Assembly: GCF_008329715.1 (NCBI RefSeq)
Contig: NZ_VTSR01000012.1
Coordinates: forward strand, 178,362 to 242,361
Direction of reading: 5' to 3'
Source: Gimesia chilikensis
Lineage (GTDB): Bacteria; Planctomycetota; Planctomycetia; Planctomycetales; Planctomycetaceae
DNA: 64,000 bases
Within the stretch, counting starts at the first letter, position 1. Each line of letters starts with the position of its first letter. The notes beneath the pieces are model-generated. The model saw only the letters and a list, made by a program, of their open reading frames with translations. It made no database searches and was not told the DNA's origin. A program made the position numbers and the translations under genes. Shown piece after piece: positions 53,943 to 63,851 of this stretch.

Positions 53943-56195
53943 ATGCTTCTCAAGGAATCCAAGCCAGCCAGAAAAAGCTCGCTTTATTATGGTATGGTCA
54001 GTTTTGCTGTATTGGGTATCGCCAGCCTCGCGCTGGTTGTCACAACCACTCTGGCTGTTGAAGATAAGAAGCCAGAAAAAGCGGATGTCGGACTGCAAGG
54101 CATCTTGCCAGCCGAAGTTCCTGAAGGAATTTCCGAGGCCCCCGAAGGTCTCGAGGGAAAATGGGCCAAGTGGAGCACACAGGTTTCTGACCTGCTTGTA
54201 AAACTCTACGAATCGGACATGCCCGTTGCACAGCAGCAGGCCACTCTGAAGAGCCTGCAGGCGAAGATCGACGAAGCCAAGGGTCAGGCGGCCCTGGCCG
54301 AATACGCCAGCAGCCTGCAGCGTCGCGTTGATATCGCTGATGCCGCTCTGAAAACTTTGAACGTCAACATCGCAACGATCAAAGCAGCCCAGATGAAAGC
54401 CAAACAGAACCAGGTTGCAGCTGCTGCTACAGCACTCAAAAAATACCTGGGTACTCTGCAGAATGGAAATGGCTGGGTCGACTACCTGCAGCTGAACCAG
54501 TTGCAGAAAGAGCTGAAAAACAGCTACTCCGAAGTCGAACTGATGGATCTGCTCAAGGCTCTGAAAACCAAATTCCAGAACCGGGGTGCTCTTGAAGATG
54601 CCGAACAGCGGAAGTTCTTCAACCGTGCTCAGTTCAAGGACCTGGAAAAATCGATCAACGCTTTCCTGGCAGAAGCCAAGCCTGGCAAAACCCAGATCAA
54701 CAAAGGCAAGATTCGCGAAGAACTCGCTGCCCTGGTTGAAAACCTGGAAGAGTACGAAGTCACCCAGAACAGCAAGTACGCTTTCGAAGCCCGTAAAGCA
54801 TACGCTCTGCTGCGTGAAGAGCTGGAAGGTGGTCTGGAGCCGCTGACAACTGCTCTGCGGAATAACTACTTCAACTACAACCTGCGGGTTATGGTCGCTG
54901 AAGACTTCATGAACCGTCTGATCAAAGACAGCACCTGCGAAACCGGTCCTGTTGTTGACTGTATCCTCGGTGCTTATGTTACCGGAAACCAGGCGACCAC
55001 CACTGAAGTTGGCGTCGACTTCCAACCCAGCGATGCGACTCTGCGTTTCGCTCTGACTCTGAACGGTGTCACCAACAGTGAAACCTCTGGTCAGACCAGC
55101 CAGGCTACAATTTACACCTCTGGTCACCACCAGATCTGGGGTGCAAAAGAAATCAACTTCAACGGCGACCTGTTCACCACACAGCCCGCCTGGGTTGACG
55201 TGCAGGCCAATAACACCACCGTTGGTGCTTCCACCAAGCTGGATGGCATCCCGCTGCTGGCTGGCCTGGGGCGCAAAATGGCATACCGCCGCACCGAAGA
55301 ACTGCGTCCTGAAGCTGAAGCCATCGCTGCTCAGCGTGTTCGTGATCGGGTTCGTCCCCGCTTCGATGAAGAAGTTGACGAACGCATCACCAAAGCCAAC
55401 GAGGAAGTCGGTCAGAAGTTCAACAAGCGTCTGCGTGACAACGGCCTGTTCCCGTCTGCCCGCAGCTATGCTTCTACCGATACTCATCTTTATGTCCGCA
55501 CCCGTCTGATGGATACCGGAGAACTGGCCGCTAACTCGCCGCCACTCTCGATCGCTTCTGACGAGAGCGTTGTCCTGCAGATGCACGAATCGCTGATGAA
55601 CAACAGCCTCTCCCGAATGAACCTGGAAGGCCGTAAAATCTCCGATCAGGATCTGATCACCGAGTTTGAAAAATCGATCGCCGATGTTCTGGGCCGCAAG
55701 GTCAAACTGCAGCGTCCACCCGTTGATCCTGATAAAGGTCCCAACATTCTGGCATTCGATGATCATGATCCGATCCGGGTTAAGATCAGTGATAATACAC
55801 TCAACCTGATTTTACGCTGTGGATTTGAGCAGAAAGGCGAAACCGCCGTTCCGACTCAGGAAATCACCGTACCTCTCAGCTTCAAGGTTGAAGGCAACAA
55901 GATTTCCATCACACGGGGAACCATCAAATCGTCTCCCGTTGAGCGGCCCAAGAGCGTTGCTTCTCAGATCGCCCGCTCAGGTGTAGTTCGCAACAAAATG
56001 GAAAAGGCATTTCCAGATCGCGTTGAAGACGCCCAGGTTAAAGCCAAACTGGAAAACCGGACCGTCTATCTGCACATCAAAGACATTGTTGCCAACGATG
56101 GCTGGTTGACCCTGACCATCGGTAACGATCTGACCGTGGAGAAAAACGAGACAGAACTGCCACCACCAGTTGAGAAAACCGCTTCGGTTAAATAA
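53943..56195 (+). CDS. Large exported planctomycete protein with coiled-coil N-terminal half
   Basis: About 750 residues from the ATG at 53943; GGAG lies 11 bases upstream, and an upstream GTG at 53931 has none. The signal anchor is YYGMVSFAVLGIASLALVVT (with TTLAV). Residues 60-300 are helical with many Lys/Glu/Gln repeats (AALAEYASSLQRRVDIADAA, TIKAAQMKAKQNQVAAAATA). A conserved CETGPVVDCILGAYVTGNQA segment, then strand-rich parts and a helical region rich in Arg/Glu (VRDRVRPRFDEEVDERITKA), then a final beta part. No family is known to me. Codon choice is very even and GCT/GTT-rich, unlike many neighbours, suggesting high expression. A perfect terminator follows. Confidence 0.7.
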   Translation: MLLKESKPARKSSLYYGMVSFAVLGIASLALVVTTTLAVEDKKPEKADVGLQGILPAEVPEGISEAPEGLEGKWAKWSTQVSDLLVKLYESDMPVAQQQATLKSLQAKIDEAKGQAALAEYASSLQRRVDIADAALKTLNVNIATIKAAQMKAKQNQVAAAATALKKYLGTLQNGNGWVDYLQLNQLQKELKNSYSEVELMDLLKALKTKFQNRGALEDAEQRKFFNRAQFKDLEKSINAFLAEAKPGKTQINKGKIREELAALVENLEEYEVTQNSKYAFEARKAYALLREELEGGLEPLTTALRNNYFNYNLRVMVAEDFMNRLIKDSTCETGPVVDCILGAYVTGNQATTTEVGVDFQPSDATLRFALTLNGVTNSETSGQTSQATIYTSGHHQIWGAKEINFNGDLFTTQPAWVDVQANNTTVGASTKLDGIPLLAGLGRKMAYRRTEELRPEAEAIAAQRVRDRVRPRFDEEVDERITKANEEVGQKFNKRLRDNGLFPSARSYASTDTHLYVRTRLMDTGELAANSPPLSIASDESVVLQMHESLMNNSLSRMNLEGRKISDQDLITEFEKSIADVLGRKVKLQRPPVDPDKGPNILAFDDHDPIRVKISDNTLNLILRCGFEQKGETAVPTQEITVPLSFKVEGNKISITRGTIKSSPVERPKSVASQIARSGVVRNKMEKAFPDRVEDAQVKAKLENRTVYLHIKDIVANDGWLTLTIGNDLTVEKNETELPPPVEKTASVK

Positions 56196-56227
56196 ACCCT
56201 CGGATTTCCACTGAGTTGAATTAAAGC

Positions 56228-56263
56228 CGGGAGGCGAATCATCTGGTTCGCCTCCCGTTTTTT
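56228..56263 (+). terminator. Rho-independent terminator
   Basis: An 11-bp perfect stem (CGGGAGGCGAA pairs with TTCGCCTCCCG) encloses an 8-base loop and is followed by TTTTTT. It lies 33 bases after the stop of the large exported protein. This is the best terminator in the window. Confidence 0.92.
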
Positions 56264-56375
56264 GTGCGCGATGCTCCCTGCACAACTGCTGAACCGGGAA
56301 GACAAATCCTCTTGAGGCCGATCAGTAGTATCGGCAGGGGCACTAAGCGATCAAGGCCGGATTACGGACTTTCGA

Positions 56376-58307
56376 TCAATAATCGATGTCGTCGGCTTCG
56401 ATCGCCTCTTCCATGATCAGATCATACCGCTGGCTGGCATCTTTACCGAACAACTGGGAGAAGGTTGCGTCCGCATCCAGCTGACTGTCGATATCGACTT
56501 TCAGGAGCACCCGCTTTTTGGGATCCAGGGTCGTCTCTTTCAGTTCCTTCGCGGTCATCTCACCCAGACCTTTGAAGCGGCCGATTTCATACTTGCGGTT
56601 CGCCGGCAGAGACTCGATGATCTCTTCCTTCTGCACATCATCCTGGGCGTAATATTTCTCGGTCCCTACACTGATGCAGTACAGAGGCGGCTGGGCCAGG
56701 AAGAGCTTGCCCTGTCGAATCAGCTCCATCATGTGACGGAAGAAGAACGTCAGCAGCAGTGTGCTGATGTGGTAACCGTCGCTGTCAGCATCCATCAGGA
56801 GGATAATGCGGTTGTAACGCAGGTTGCGAATATCAAAGTTCGCACCGATGCCGGTGCCCAGTGTTTCGACCAGGTCTTTGATTTCCTGGTTCCCCATGAT
56901 TTTGGAGACAGCCAGCGATTCGGTATTCAGAACCTTACCGCGTAAGGGAAGCACGGCCTGAATGCGGCTGTCTCGCCCCATCGCTGCGGTACCACCGGCG
57001 GACAGGCCTTCGACCAGGAACAGTTCCGACTCTTCCGGCTTGTTGGACCGGCAGTCCAGCAGCTTGCCCGGCAGGGTCGACTTGCGGTTGGAGGGTGTCT
57101 TGCGTCTGACTTCTTTCTGGGCATCGCGGCTGGCCATCCGGGCCCGGGCCGCCAGAACGATGCGCCCCACAACCGCGTCGGCGATTGAAGGGTTGTTGTT
57201 CAACCAGGTTTCCAGAAGCGGACGGACAATCCCTTCGACAAAGCCACTGACTTCCGGGTTATTCAGCTTCTCTTTGGTCTGCCCCTGGAACATCGGATCG
57301 TTATGGAACACCGAGATCAGACAGAGCACACCTTCGCGAATGTCGTCCGTCGAAATCAGGAGCCCCTTGTGCTTGATGTTATGCACGTCCATGTAGTTCT
57401 TGACCGCCTTGGCGATCCCCGACCGCAGCCCGCTTTCGTGCGTTCCCCCGGCATGGGTGCGGATACCGTTCACATAACTGCGCACCTGCTCGTCGGTCGC
57501 GTCGGTCCATTTCAGGGCCAGTTCCACGCGAATATGTTCGTCTTCTTTTTCCGCGTAAAACAGTTGTTCGTGTACCGGCTTCTTCTGCTGTTCGGTTGCC
57601 AGCTTGTCCAGGTAGCCACGAATCCCTTCCGGATGTGACAGTTCGTGTGTCTCTTTTTTGACTTCATCCCGGAACGTGATTTTCAGCCCGCCATGAATGA
57701 AGGCGATGTCTTCCAGGTGCTGGCGGATCGTGTCGGCGTTGAAGTGCACGCGGCGGAAAATGCTATCGTCCGGGCGGAAATGAATTTCCGTTCCATGCCC
57801 GCGGAATGGTTTAACCTTCTTTACCGGTGTCGTCGGTTTGCCCTTTTTATAGCGCTGCACATACTGGTGCCCGTCCCGGTAGACGGTCGCTACCATCTCT
57901 GAAGACAGTGCGTTGACCACAGATGAACCCACGCCGTGCAGACCACCGCTGCGGGCGTAGTTCTTGTCCGAGAATTTACCCCCGGCATGCAGGGTCGTCA
58001 GAATCAGTTCCAGGGCCGACTTCTTGGTCTTGGAGTGCTTATCGACCGGAATACCACGACCGTTGTCTTTGACACTGCACGACGCACCATCTTTATGCAG
58101 CGTGACCACAATCGTGTCCGCTTCATTGGCCAGGTATTCGTCGACCGAGTTGTCCACGATTTCCCAGAGCAGGTGATGCAGTCCGCGAATGTCTACACCC
58201 CCGATATACATCGAAGGCCGTCTGCGGACCGCTTCGAGCCCCTCCAGAACTTCGATGTCATCAGCGGAGTATTTTTTAGCGTCAGATGATTTTGCTGCCG
58301 TTGCCAT
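56376..58307 (-). CDS. Type IIA topoisomerase subunit B (topoisomerase IV ParE or gyrase GyrB)
   Basis: 643 residues. The GHKL ATPase part is VLEGLEAVRRRPSMYIGGVD, LLWEIVDNSVDEYLANEADT, VKDNGRGIPVDKHSKTKKSA and the Lys-loop region YKKGKPTTPVKKVKPFRGHG. The TOPRIM part has ELFLVEGLSAGGTAAMGRDS, LPLRGKVLNTE and ILLMDADSDGYHISTLLLTF. Length fits ParE or the short GyrB type (about 640), without the E. coli GyrB insert. It cuts DNA with subunit A and uses ATP. Its gene is 83 bases downstream of the subunit A gene on the same strand. Whether this pair is gyrase or topoisomerase IV cannot be settled from B alone. Confidence 0.92.
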   Translation of the reverse strand: MATAAKSSDAKKYSADDIEVLEGLEAVRRRPSMYIGGVDIRGLHHLLWEIVDNSVDEYLANEADTIVVTLHKDGASCSVKDNGRGIPVDKHSKTKKSALELILTTLHAGGKFSDKNYARSGGLHGVGSSVVNALSSEMVATVYRDGHQYVQRYKKGKPTTPVKKVKPFRGHGTEIHFRPDDSIFRRVHFNADTIRQHLEDIAFIHGGLKITFRDEVKKETHELSHPEGIRGYLDKLATEQQKKPVHEQLFYAEKEDEHIRVELALKWTDATDEQVRSYVNGIRTHAGGTHESGLRSGIAKAVKNYMDVHNIKHKGLLISTDDIREGVLCLISVFHNDPMFQGQTKEKLNNPEVSGFVEGIVRPLLETWLNNNPSIADAVVGRIVLAARARMASRDAQKEVRRKTPSNRKSTLPGKLLDCRSNKPEESELFLVEGLSAGGTAAMGRDSRIQAVLPLRGKVLNTESLAVSKIMGNQEIKDLVETLGTGIGANFDIRNLRYNRIILLMDADSDGYHISTLLLTFFFRHMMELIRQGKLFLAQPPLYCISVGTEKYYAQDDVQKEEIIESLPANRKYEIGRFKGLGEMTAKELKETTLDPKKRVLLKVDIDSQLDADATFSQLFGKDASQRYDLIMEEAIEADDIDY

Positions 58308-58390
58308 AATTTTACTGGTCGTCTTTTCTCAATGAACTTGTAACTGAATTGTTTGTCTGCTCGCGATGGGAACATCGCCCCGCTGCAGGC

Positions 58391-60805
58391 TTATTCCTGT
58401 TCGATCTCGTCCCAGTCCACCACTTCGATGGGCGGATAGAGAATTTCAGCGAACCCGCTCCGCTGGCTGGTTTTGACCCCTTTACCGCCGCGGGACGTGA
58501 CGCCGTACTTCATCTGGCCAAAAGTCATTTTCTTGCCACTGGTGTTGATGACCCGCAGACAGTCGCTGGGTCGCGTGAGCTGCAGGGCACCCATGACGGA
58601 GTCCCCTTTTTCCAGCTTGATCCCTTTGACTCCCTTACCCGGATTCGAGAGCAGGGCTGCTTCTTCGATCTCACAGTGTAACACACGGGCATCTTTGGTT
58701 GCGATAAACATCGTTTCCGCCTCATCCACCAGGCCGGCATAGACCACCCGGTCGTCTTTTCCGAGTCGACAGAATTTACGGCCCGCTTTCGTCGATGCCT
58801 GGCGGAACAGGCTGAACGAAATCCGCATGATCTGCCCCTTTTCGGTGACGATCAGCAGGTGCGGCGTAGGAATCGGCTCTTTCTTCGTCGCTTTATCTTC
58901 CGGTGTGAACCGGGCGTCTGTCGTAATCGCAGCGACCAGGCTTGCCCCGTCACCCATGCGGGCATGTTTCGAAAGCGGCTCGCCGTAACCCGAGGAGACC
59001 GGAACCTGCTCGATCGGCAGCGTATAGGCGACGCCATCACTGGAGAAGAACACCACATGATCCAGGGTGCTTCCTGGTGCGACATCCAGCACGCTGTCCC
59101 CTTCGCGGACACGCGTTTTGGCGAGCTCCCGGGTATCGCCTTTGGTCTGCAGCCGTCCGACGCGTTTGATCCATCCCTCGCGGGTGACCACCACGTTCGT
59201 GTTTTCTTTGACGATATACGCCTGCGGATCGAACTCGGTAATTTCGTCCGAAGAACCCAGCTTCGTCTGGCGTTTCTCGGGGAATTCCTCGCCCAGTTCT
59301 TTCAACTCGGTTTCAACCACCTTCCAGAGTCGTTTGTCGGAAGCCAGGATCTTGCGAATCCGGTCTGCTTCGGCCCGTTTCTCTTCCAGCTCCTCGCGGA
59401 TCGTATTGATTTCCAGTTTCGAGATGCGGTACAGCTGCAGTTCCAGAATGGCCATGGTCTGGATTTCATCCAGCGGAAATTCGGCCATCAGCTTCTGGGC
59501 GGCATCCTGTTTCCCGTTACTGGCACGAATCAGTTTCAGGGCTTTATCCAGCCCGTTGAAGATGATTTCGAAACCTTCCAGGATATGGATCCGGCGTTCC
59601 AGCTGTTCCAACTGATATTCGAAGCGGCGGCGGACCGTAATGAAACGGAAGTCCAGGAAGTACTGTAACATCTCCCGCAGATCGCAACGGTGGGGAATCA
59701 GTACGTCTGAATCATCGGGAACCAGGCAGGTCAGGTTGACGGCGAAGTTCTGTTCCAGGTGCGTGTGCTTGTACAGGAAGGCCATTACCGTTTCAGGGTC
59801 GGCATCCGGCTTGATCTCCAGGACGATCTTCAGACCGTTCTTGTCGTCCGTTTCGTCGGCGACATCCAGCAGCTGGGGCAGCTTCCGCGATTCGACAATG
59901 CCCCCGATTTCCGACAGCAGAGATCCCGTTTCGACGGCATAAGGCACCGAATAAACGATCAGCCGCTGGGCATTTTTCGAACTGGCTTTTTTGTCTGTAT
60001 CGATCTTCCACTCGCCCCGAATCTTGATCGGTCCGCGGCCATCCTTATAGACATTGGTGAGAGAGCGTTTGTCCGTGACGATCCGGCCTCCCAGCGGGAA
60101 GTCGGGACCTTTAATGTATTTCATTAATTGGGCCACGGTCGCATCGGGATGATGGATCAGATGCGTGCAGGCTTTGACTACTTCACCCAGATTGTGAGGT
60201 GGAATGTTCGTCGCCATCCCGACGGCGATCCCGTGTACTCCGTTAACCAGCAGGTTAGGGAAGCGGGCCGGCAGGACAACCGGCTCATTGCGGGTACCAT
60301 CGTAGTTGGGACGCATTTCGACGGTCTGGTATCGCAGTTCATTCATCAGATGCTCTGCGATGCCGGTCAGACGGGCTTCCGTATAACGGGCAGCAGCGGC
60401 CGGTAGACCCATAATCGAACCGAAGTTCCCCTGACCATTGACCAGAGGGTTCCTCAGGTTGAAGTCCTGGGCCAGACGGACCAGGGCGTCATACACGGAA
60501 GCGTCACCGTGTGGATGGTAGTTACCCGTGGTATCACCACAGATTTTAGCGCATTTACGGGGCTTCGCATTGGCCACCAGACGCAAGTCGTGGTACATGA
60601 CATACAAAATGCGGCGTTGTACCGGCTTCAGACCGTCCCGGACGTCAGGCAACGCCCGGGAAGTGATGACTGACATCGCGTAGTTCAGATAGCGACGTCG
60701 CGTGACCTCACTGATGGGAACATATTCAATACGGTCCGTTTCAACGCTGGCGTTTCCGTTGGTGCCATTCTCTGCGCCGTTACTGGCTGATTTTCGTTTC
60801 GCCAA
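58391..60805 (-). CDS. Type IIA topoisomerase subunit A (topoisomerase IV ParC or gyrase GyrA)
   Basis: 804 residues from TTG 60805, chosen because GGAGAGA lies just before it and contains the more upstream TTG 60817. The winged-helix part is [40 protein letters not shown], and the catalytic Tyr is in [18 protein letters not shown]. The C-terminal beta-pinwheel is present. The canonical GyrA box (QRRGGRG type) in the first blade is missing; instead [20 protein letters not shown] is there. A similar SRGGKGV lies in the last blade (near 780). This favours topoisomerase IV ParC or an atypical gyrase. It is transcribed before subunit B. Confidence 0.9.
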   Translation of the reverse strand: MAKRKSASNGAENGTNGNASVETDRIEYVPISEVTRRRYLNYAMSVITSRALPDVRDGLKPVQRRILYVMYHDLRLVANAKPRKCAKICGDTTGNYHPHGDASVYDALVRLAQDFNLRNPLVNGQGNFGSIMGLPAAAARYTEARLTGIAEHLMNELRYQTVEMRPNYDGTRNEPVVLPARFPNLLVNGVHGIAVGMATNIPPHNLGEVVKACTHLIHHPDATVAQLMKYIKGPDFPLGGRIVTDKRSLTNVYKDGRGPIKIRGEWKIDTDKKASSKNAQRLIVYSVPYAVETGSLLSEIGGIVESRKLPQLLDVADETDDKNGLKIVLEIKPDADPETVMAFLYKHTHLEQNFAVNLTCLVPDDSDVLIPHRCDLREMLQYFLDFRFITVRRRFEYQLEQLERRIHILEGFEIIFNGLDKALKLIRASNGKQDAAQKLMAEFPLDEIQTMAILELQLYRISKLEINTIREELEEKRAEADRIRKILASDKRLWKVVETELKELGEEFPEKRQTKLGSSDEITEFDPQAYIVKENTNVVVTREGWIKRVGRLQTKGDTRELAKTRVREGDSVLDVAPGSTLDHVVFFSSDGVAYTLPIEQVPVSSGYGEPLSKHARMGDGASLVAAITTDARFTPEDKATKKEPIPTPHLLIVTEKGQIMRISFSLFRQASTKAGRKFCRLGKDDRVVYAGLVDEAETMFIATKDARVLHCEIEEAALLSNPGKGVKGIKLEKGDSVMGALQLTRPSDCLRVINTSGKKMTFGQMKYGVTSRGGKGVKTSQRSGFAEILYPPIEVVDWDEIEQE

Positions 60806-61252
60806 GAGTCTCTCCAAAACTTCGATTACCCGTCCCGACTGAAGGTCAGCAGACGACCATCAGGTTATCGATCTCAGGCGGGCTTATTATTCAGAATTCG
60901 GGTCATTCCCGCTGGTAGTTTAAGAAAAATGTGTCGAATTTTATGTTTGTGAAAACATTGAGGATTGTATCTGTTAAAACGATTATTGAACAGATGAGGC
61001 CACTCGTAACCCGTTAAATAGACAATAATTCGGGAAAATAGGACGAATCGTCATCGTAGTTACAAAATGACTCATTCCGACGATTCCTGCCAGCCGAAAT
61101 TTGGACTAGTGGCTTTCTTTTCGAGAGGGTCGCAATCTGGCGATTGAAACATACAAAATTGACCGGAACTCTGAAAAGTGAAAATTCATCTATTTCGGGG
61201 CTCGTTGCGGTCTTTGTGACATGACTCAGCCACAACGGGGAACCAGTACCGG
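60806..61252. other. Intergenic region upstream of the three secreted genes
   Basis: About 450 bases between the divergent topoisomerase and secreted-protein genes, without a gene I can support. The stretch 60890-61060 is AT-rich. The promoter of the secreted genes is the only site I can point to and is listed separately. Confidence 0.5.
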
Positions 61253-61282
61253 TTCAGACACAAGACATTTGAACATTATAAT
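61253..61282 (+). promoter_or_regulatory. Candidate sigma-70 promoter for the secreted-protein genes
   Basis: TTCAGA at 61253-61258 and TATAAT at 61277-61282 are separated by 18 bases. The -10 is perfect and the -35 matches four of six bases of TTGACA. The first gene's ATG is 80 bases downstream of the -10, leaving a leader of about 70 bases. It is a sequence match only. Confidence 0.6.
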
Positions 61283-61361
61283 TGACTGACGGAGGTCCGA
61301 CGAGCCTTCGCCGCAGTCTCATTGGTGGATTAACCACAATAAAATCCAGGGAGGGATTGTT

Positions 61362-62126
61362 ATGGCTCAGACGAGTCTGAAGGTAACCCTGCTCACAGGA
61401 CTGTTACCGGCGTTTATTCTGATGGCGCCGGCACTACATGCTGCTGAGCCAGGTGCGGTCAATAATGCCGTTGTGCAGCAGGAAGTCCAGTCGAGTACGT
61501 CCAAATATAATCCGGTCAGCTGGTTCAAAAGAACATTCAGCCGCTCCAAGGATCAGTCGGCTGACGTCAAGCAGGTCGCTCACGAACAGCAGGCAGCTCC
61601 CCAGCAGTCCAGCCAGAAAGTGTTCGTCAAGCGTCCTACTCTCGGACGTCGTGCTTCGGGATATGGTCCGATTCAGCAGGTCAGCAATCAGCCGCGGATC
61701 ATTACCTCCACACCGGCTCCCTTTAACAATGCTGTCCAGGCACGACCCATCAGCCACGGACACTTCAAAGACCATAAACATTACAAAGCCGCTCAGCCCA
61801 TGCCATCGATGGCTGGTATGAACGTCCTGCCCGGATACCCGCAGCTGGGCGCTCCCATGTATCCCAGTCCCAAACCGGGGATTCCTGATTACGTCGGACG
61901 GACCATTATCACCAACCAGGCGTTCTCTCCGCATGAGATGCTCTATCCGCATGAGTACAACGCCATGTATGGCCCTTACTTCTACAACGTCAAAGGGGGC
62001 TGGATCTGGACTCCCTTCGGTATGCGTTCCCACGAACGCTGGGAACTCGAAGGTACCCGCGTCAACGTGAAGTACAAATCAGATTTCGGATTTTTCCCCA
62101 AGTTCATTCCTCCTATGGTGAGATAA
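61362..62126 (+). CDS. Secreted protein 1 of a three-gene set
   Basis: 254 residues with a signal peptide (about residues 1-28, ending APALHAAEP). The mature part is low in Cys and rich in Pro, Tyr, His and Lys: SWFKRTFSRSKDQSADVKQV, GRRASGYGPIQQVSNQPRII, KHYKAAQPMPSMAGMNVLPG, YPQLGAPMYPSPKPGIPDYV and NAMYGPYFYNVKGGWIWTPF. It shares an IQQV motif with the next two genes but no other similarity that I can see. There is a strong AGGGAGG before the ATG. The function is unknown; likely exported or surface exposed. Confidence 0.65.
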   Translation: MAQTSLKVTLLTGLLPAFILMAPALHAAEPGAVNNAVVQQEVQSSTSKYNPVSWFKRTFSRSKDQSADVKQVAHEQQAAPQQSSQKVFVKRPTLGRRASGYGPIQQVSNQPRIITSTPAPFNNAVQARPISHGHFKDHKHYKAAQPMPSMAGMNVLPGYPQLGAPMYPSPKPGIPDYVGRTIITNQAFSPHEMLYPHEYNAMYGPYFYNVKGGWIWTPFGMRSHERWELEGTRVNVKYKSDFGFFPKFIPPMVR

Positions 62127-62211
62127 CGGCCTCTCACGGAGCGTTGTTGCAACCGGAAAACGTTTATCACGCTGAGCCATTCACTCAGAGATACGATCAG
62201 GAAGTTATAAA

Positions 62212-62745
62212 ATGCACAAGTTAACTTATAAAATCGCAGGGCTCGTCGCAGTCGCCGGCATTATGACGGTTCTCTCTGCTCAGGGCCTGCATGCAGGTGA
62301 GCCTGGTGGCCTGAAACTGAATCAGAAACAGGCTGCTCCCATTCAGCAGGTGGGCTACCTCAAAGATAAATGTGGTTGTAAACACAACCATGTCTACTCC
62401 TACTCGAACGGTGCTACGTACTCGGGTGGTGGTGACTGTCCGCACTGTCGGACTTCAGCCGGCATCGGAAAACGCGGATCGCTTCGCGAATTCTTCCGTT
62501 GCAAATTCGGTTATTTCATTCCCACCGGCTGCGGTGGTAAAGGCTGTGCTCCTATCGGACACTACAAAATGACCTACGCCGTCGATCCTTACTACTTCGA
62601 TGGTCGCGACGGACAGCTGTACGGTGCTCAGGGCTATGGCGTTCCTGTGGCTGTGCCTCTGGCTCCGACTGTACGTCAGACTTACAACTACGGATGGGGC
62701 GTTCCCTCCAGCCGCATTACTCCCATTTCTCGCATCGTTCAGTAA
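62212..62745 (+). CDS. Secreted protein 2 of a three-gene set, Cys-rich
   Basis: 177 residues with a signal peptide (about residues 1-26, ending QGLHAGEP). The mature part begins with the shared PIQQVGYL, then DKCGCKHNHVYSYSN and GGGDCPHCRTSAGIGKRGSL, then FFRCKFGYFIPTGCGGKGCA, so there are four or more Cys pairs (CGC, CPHC, C and CGGKGC). The tail is Tyr/Gly/Pro rich (GYGVPVAVPLAPTVRQTYNY). No family is known to me. It follows the first gene by 85 bases and precedes the third by 41 bases. Confidence 0.65.
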   Translation: MHKLTYKIAGLVAVAGIMTVLSAQGLHAGEPGGLKLNQKQAAPIQQVGYLKDKCGCKHNHVYSYSNGATYSGGGDCPHCRTSAGIGKRGSLREFFRCKFGYFIPTGCGGKGCAPIGHYKMTYAVDPYYFDGRDGQLYGAQGYGVPVAVPLAPTVRQTYNYGWGVPSSRITPISRIVQ

Positions 62746-62786
62746 TTTAAAACCCAGTAGCCTTTATCGGGTCCAGGAAGATTCAC

Positions 62787-63476
62787 ATGAAAATCTTAAG
62801 CGTGCAAAGCCTTGCGATTCTGGCAGTAACCGGCGTCATGCTCCATACTGTGACAGCAAGTGCTGAAGAGAAAACAACCGCCGGCGCGGGACAGATCCAG
62901 CAGGTCGGTCATCACGTGCGAGGTGGTGGCTACGGCTATAACTGCCCCCCCGGCTATTCCGACCGCTTTGACGGGGACGGCGTCTATCGCAACTACAACT
63001 CACGCGAAGGCTGGGCCTTCCTGAGAAAATGTCATACTTCACCCGGTCATGGCTGGTGTCCTCCTTCCGCTCAAATGATTCAACGCACCCCCGTGCAGTA
63101 TCAGCGGTACTACTCGAACCAGTACATGGGACAGCCCGGCCCCACCGGACCGGCGAACTACCCGCAGATCTACATGCCTACCGATACCACCCAGCTCGGT
63201 TTCTACTACCAGAGTGTACCGACCTGGCAACCACGGGCCGGCATGATTCCGCCGCCACCCGATCCAAGCATGTACCACACACGTGACTGTCGTGCCTGCC
63301 GCGGACATGGCTGCAAGCACTGTCGCGGTCATAACTACTACGGACAGGGACCGGTTTACTACTCCACCGGTGCCCCCGTCGAAGCTCAGCCGGAAGCCGC
63401 TCCTCAGCAGCAGGAAGAAACTCCTGCTGTACCGCCAGAGCCTTCCAAGCTGAACCAGGCTTCTTACGAGAAGTAA
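62787..63476 (+). CDS. Secreted protein 3 of a three-gene set, Cys-rich
   Basis: 229 residues with a signal peptide (about residues 1-27, ending TVTASAEE). The mature part has the shared QIQQVGHHVRGGGYGYNCPP, then a Tyr/Pro-rich middle (QYQRYYSNQYMGQPGPTGPA), and a Cys-rich block RDCRACRGHGCKHCRGHNYY near residues 167-186 that looks like a small zinc- or disulfide-stabilised knot. The C-terminus is Gln/Glu/Pro-rich. Similar to the second protein in the CxxC usage. Unknown function; a shared envelope role of the three is inference. Confidence 0.65.
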   Translation: MKILSVQSLAILAVTGVMLHTVTASAEEKTTAGAGQIQQVGHHVRGGGYGYNCPPGYSDRFDGDGVYRNYNSREGWAFLRKCHTSPGHGWCPPSAQMIQRTPVQYQRYYSNQYMGQPGPTGPANYPQIYMPTDTTQLGFYYQSVPTWQPRAGMIPPPPDPSMYHTRDCRACRGHGCKHCRGHNYYGQGPVYYSTGAPVEAQPEAAPQQQEETPAVPPEPSKLNQASYEK

Positions 63477-63518
63477 TTCTGAACCCCAATTCAGAAACGA
63501 TTTCGTCAACATCAGACA

Positions 63519-63554
63519 CCAGAGCCACTCCTGAACTTCAGGCAGTGGCTCTGG
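63519..63554 (+). terminator. Hairpin after the secreted-protein genes, possible terminator
   Basis: CCAGAGCCACT pairs with AGTGGCTCTGG (11 bp), and inside it CCTGAA pairs with TTCAGG (6 bp) with one bulged C and a one-base apex before melting. It lies 43 bases after the last stop. The following CTGTTTA is only a weak T-run, so intrinsic termination is plausible but not certain. Confidence 0.6.
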
Positions 63555-63786
63555 CTGTTTACCTGGGGTGCAAACCTGCTCTTGACCACACCCCGCCACC
63601 ACGTATCCTCTTCCCCCTCTGGCTCGCGCGCGAGGCAGGTCAGCGATCACCGGAACACGTTGCACCAGTGACTCATCACCACCGGAATCACCCTCCATTT
63701 TCACCCCCTCTTCACGGGAACATCTCGCACCGCTGTTCTCACTACAGTGAATAAACGCCTCAATTTTCAGGGCAATTCGAGACAGA

Positions 63787-63851
63787 ACCGGGACACAGCA
63801 GGACAAAAACCCGGACCAATCAGGACAAAATCCGGTCACACCAGGACAAAA
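63787..63851. repeat. Tandem 21-22 bp repeat, three copies
   Basis: CAGGACAAAA occurs at 63799-63808, 63821-63830 and 63842-63851, each preceded by a CCGG-containing half. The block is flanked by GACAGAA (63781-63787) and TTCTGTC (63852-63858), an inverted pair. There is no gene in the block. It may be a binding-site array, or simple tandem repeat DNA. Confidence 0.65.

Noticed and set aside
53937..55766. 609-codon antisense open frame under the large exported protein
   Set aside because: It mirrors the strong codon bias of the sense gene; the sense frame has a signal peptide, a well-placed Shine-Dalgarno and a terminator.
63787..63851. Could be a CRISPR array
   Set aside because: Only three short units, 21-22 bp period, the non-repeated part is just about 11 bp, and no cas gene is present in the window.
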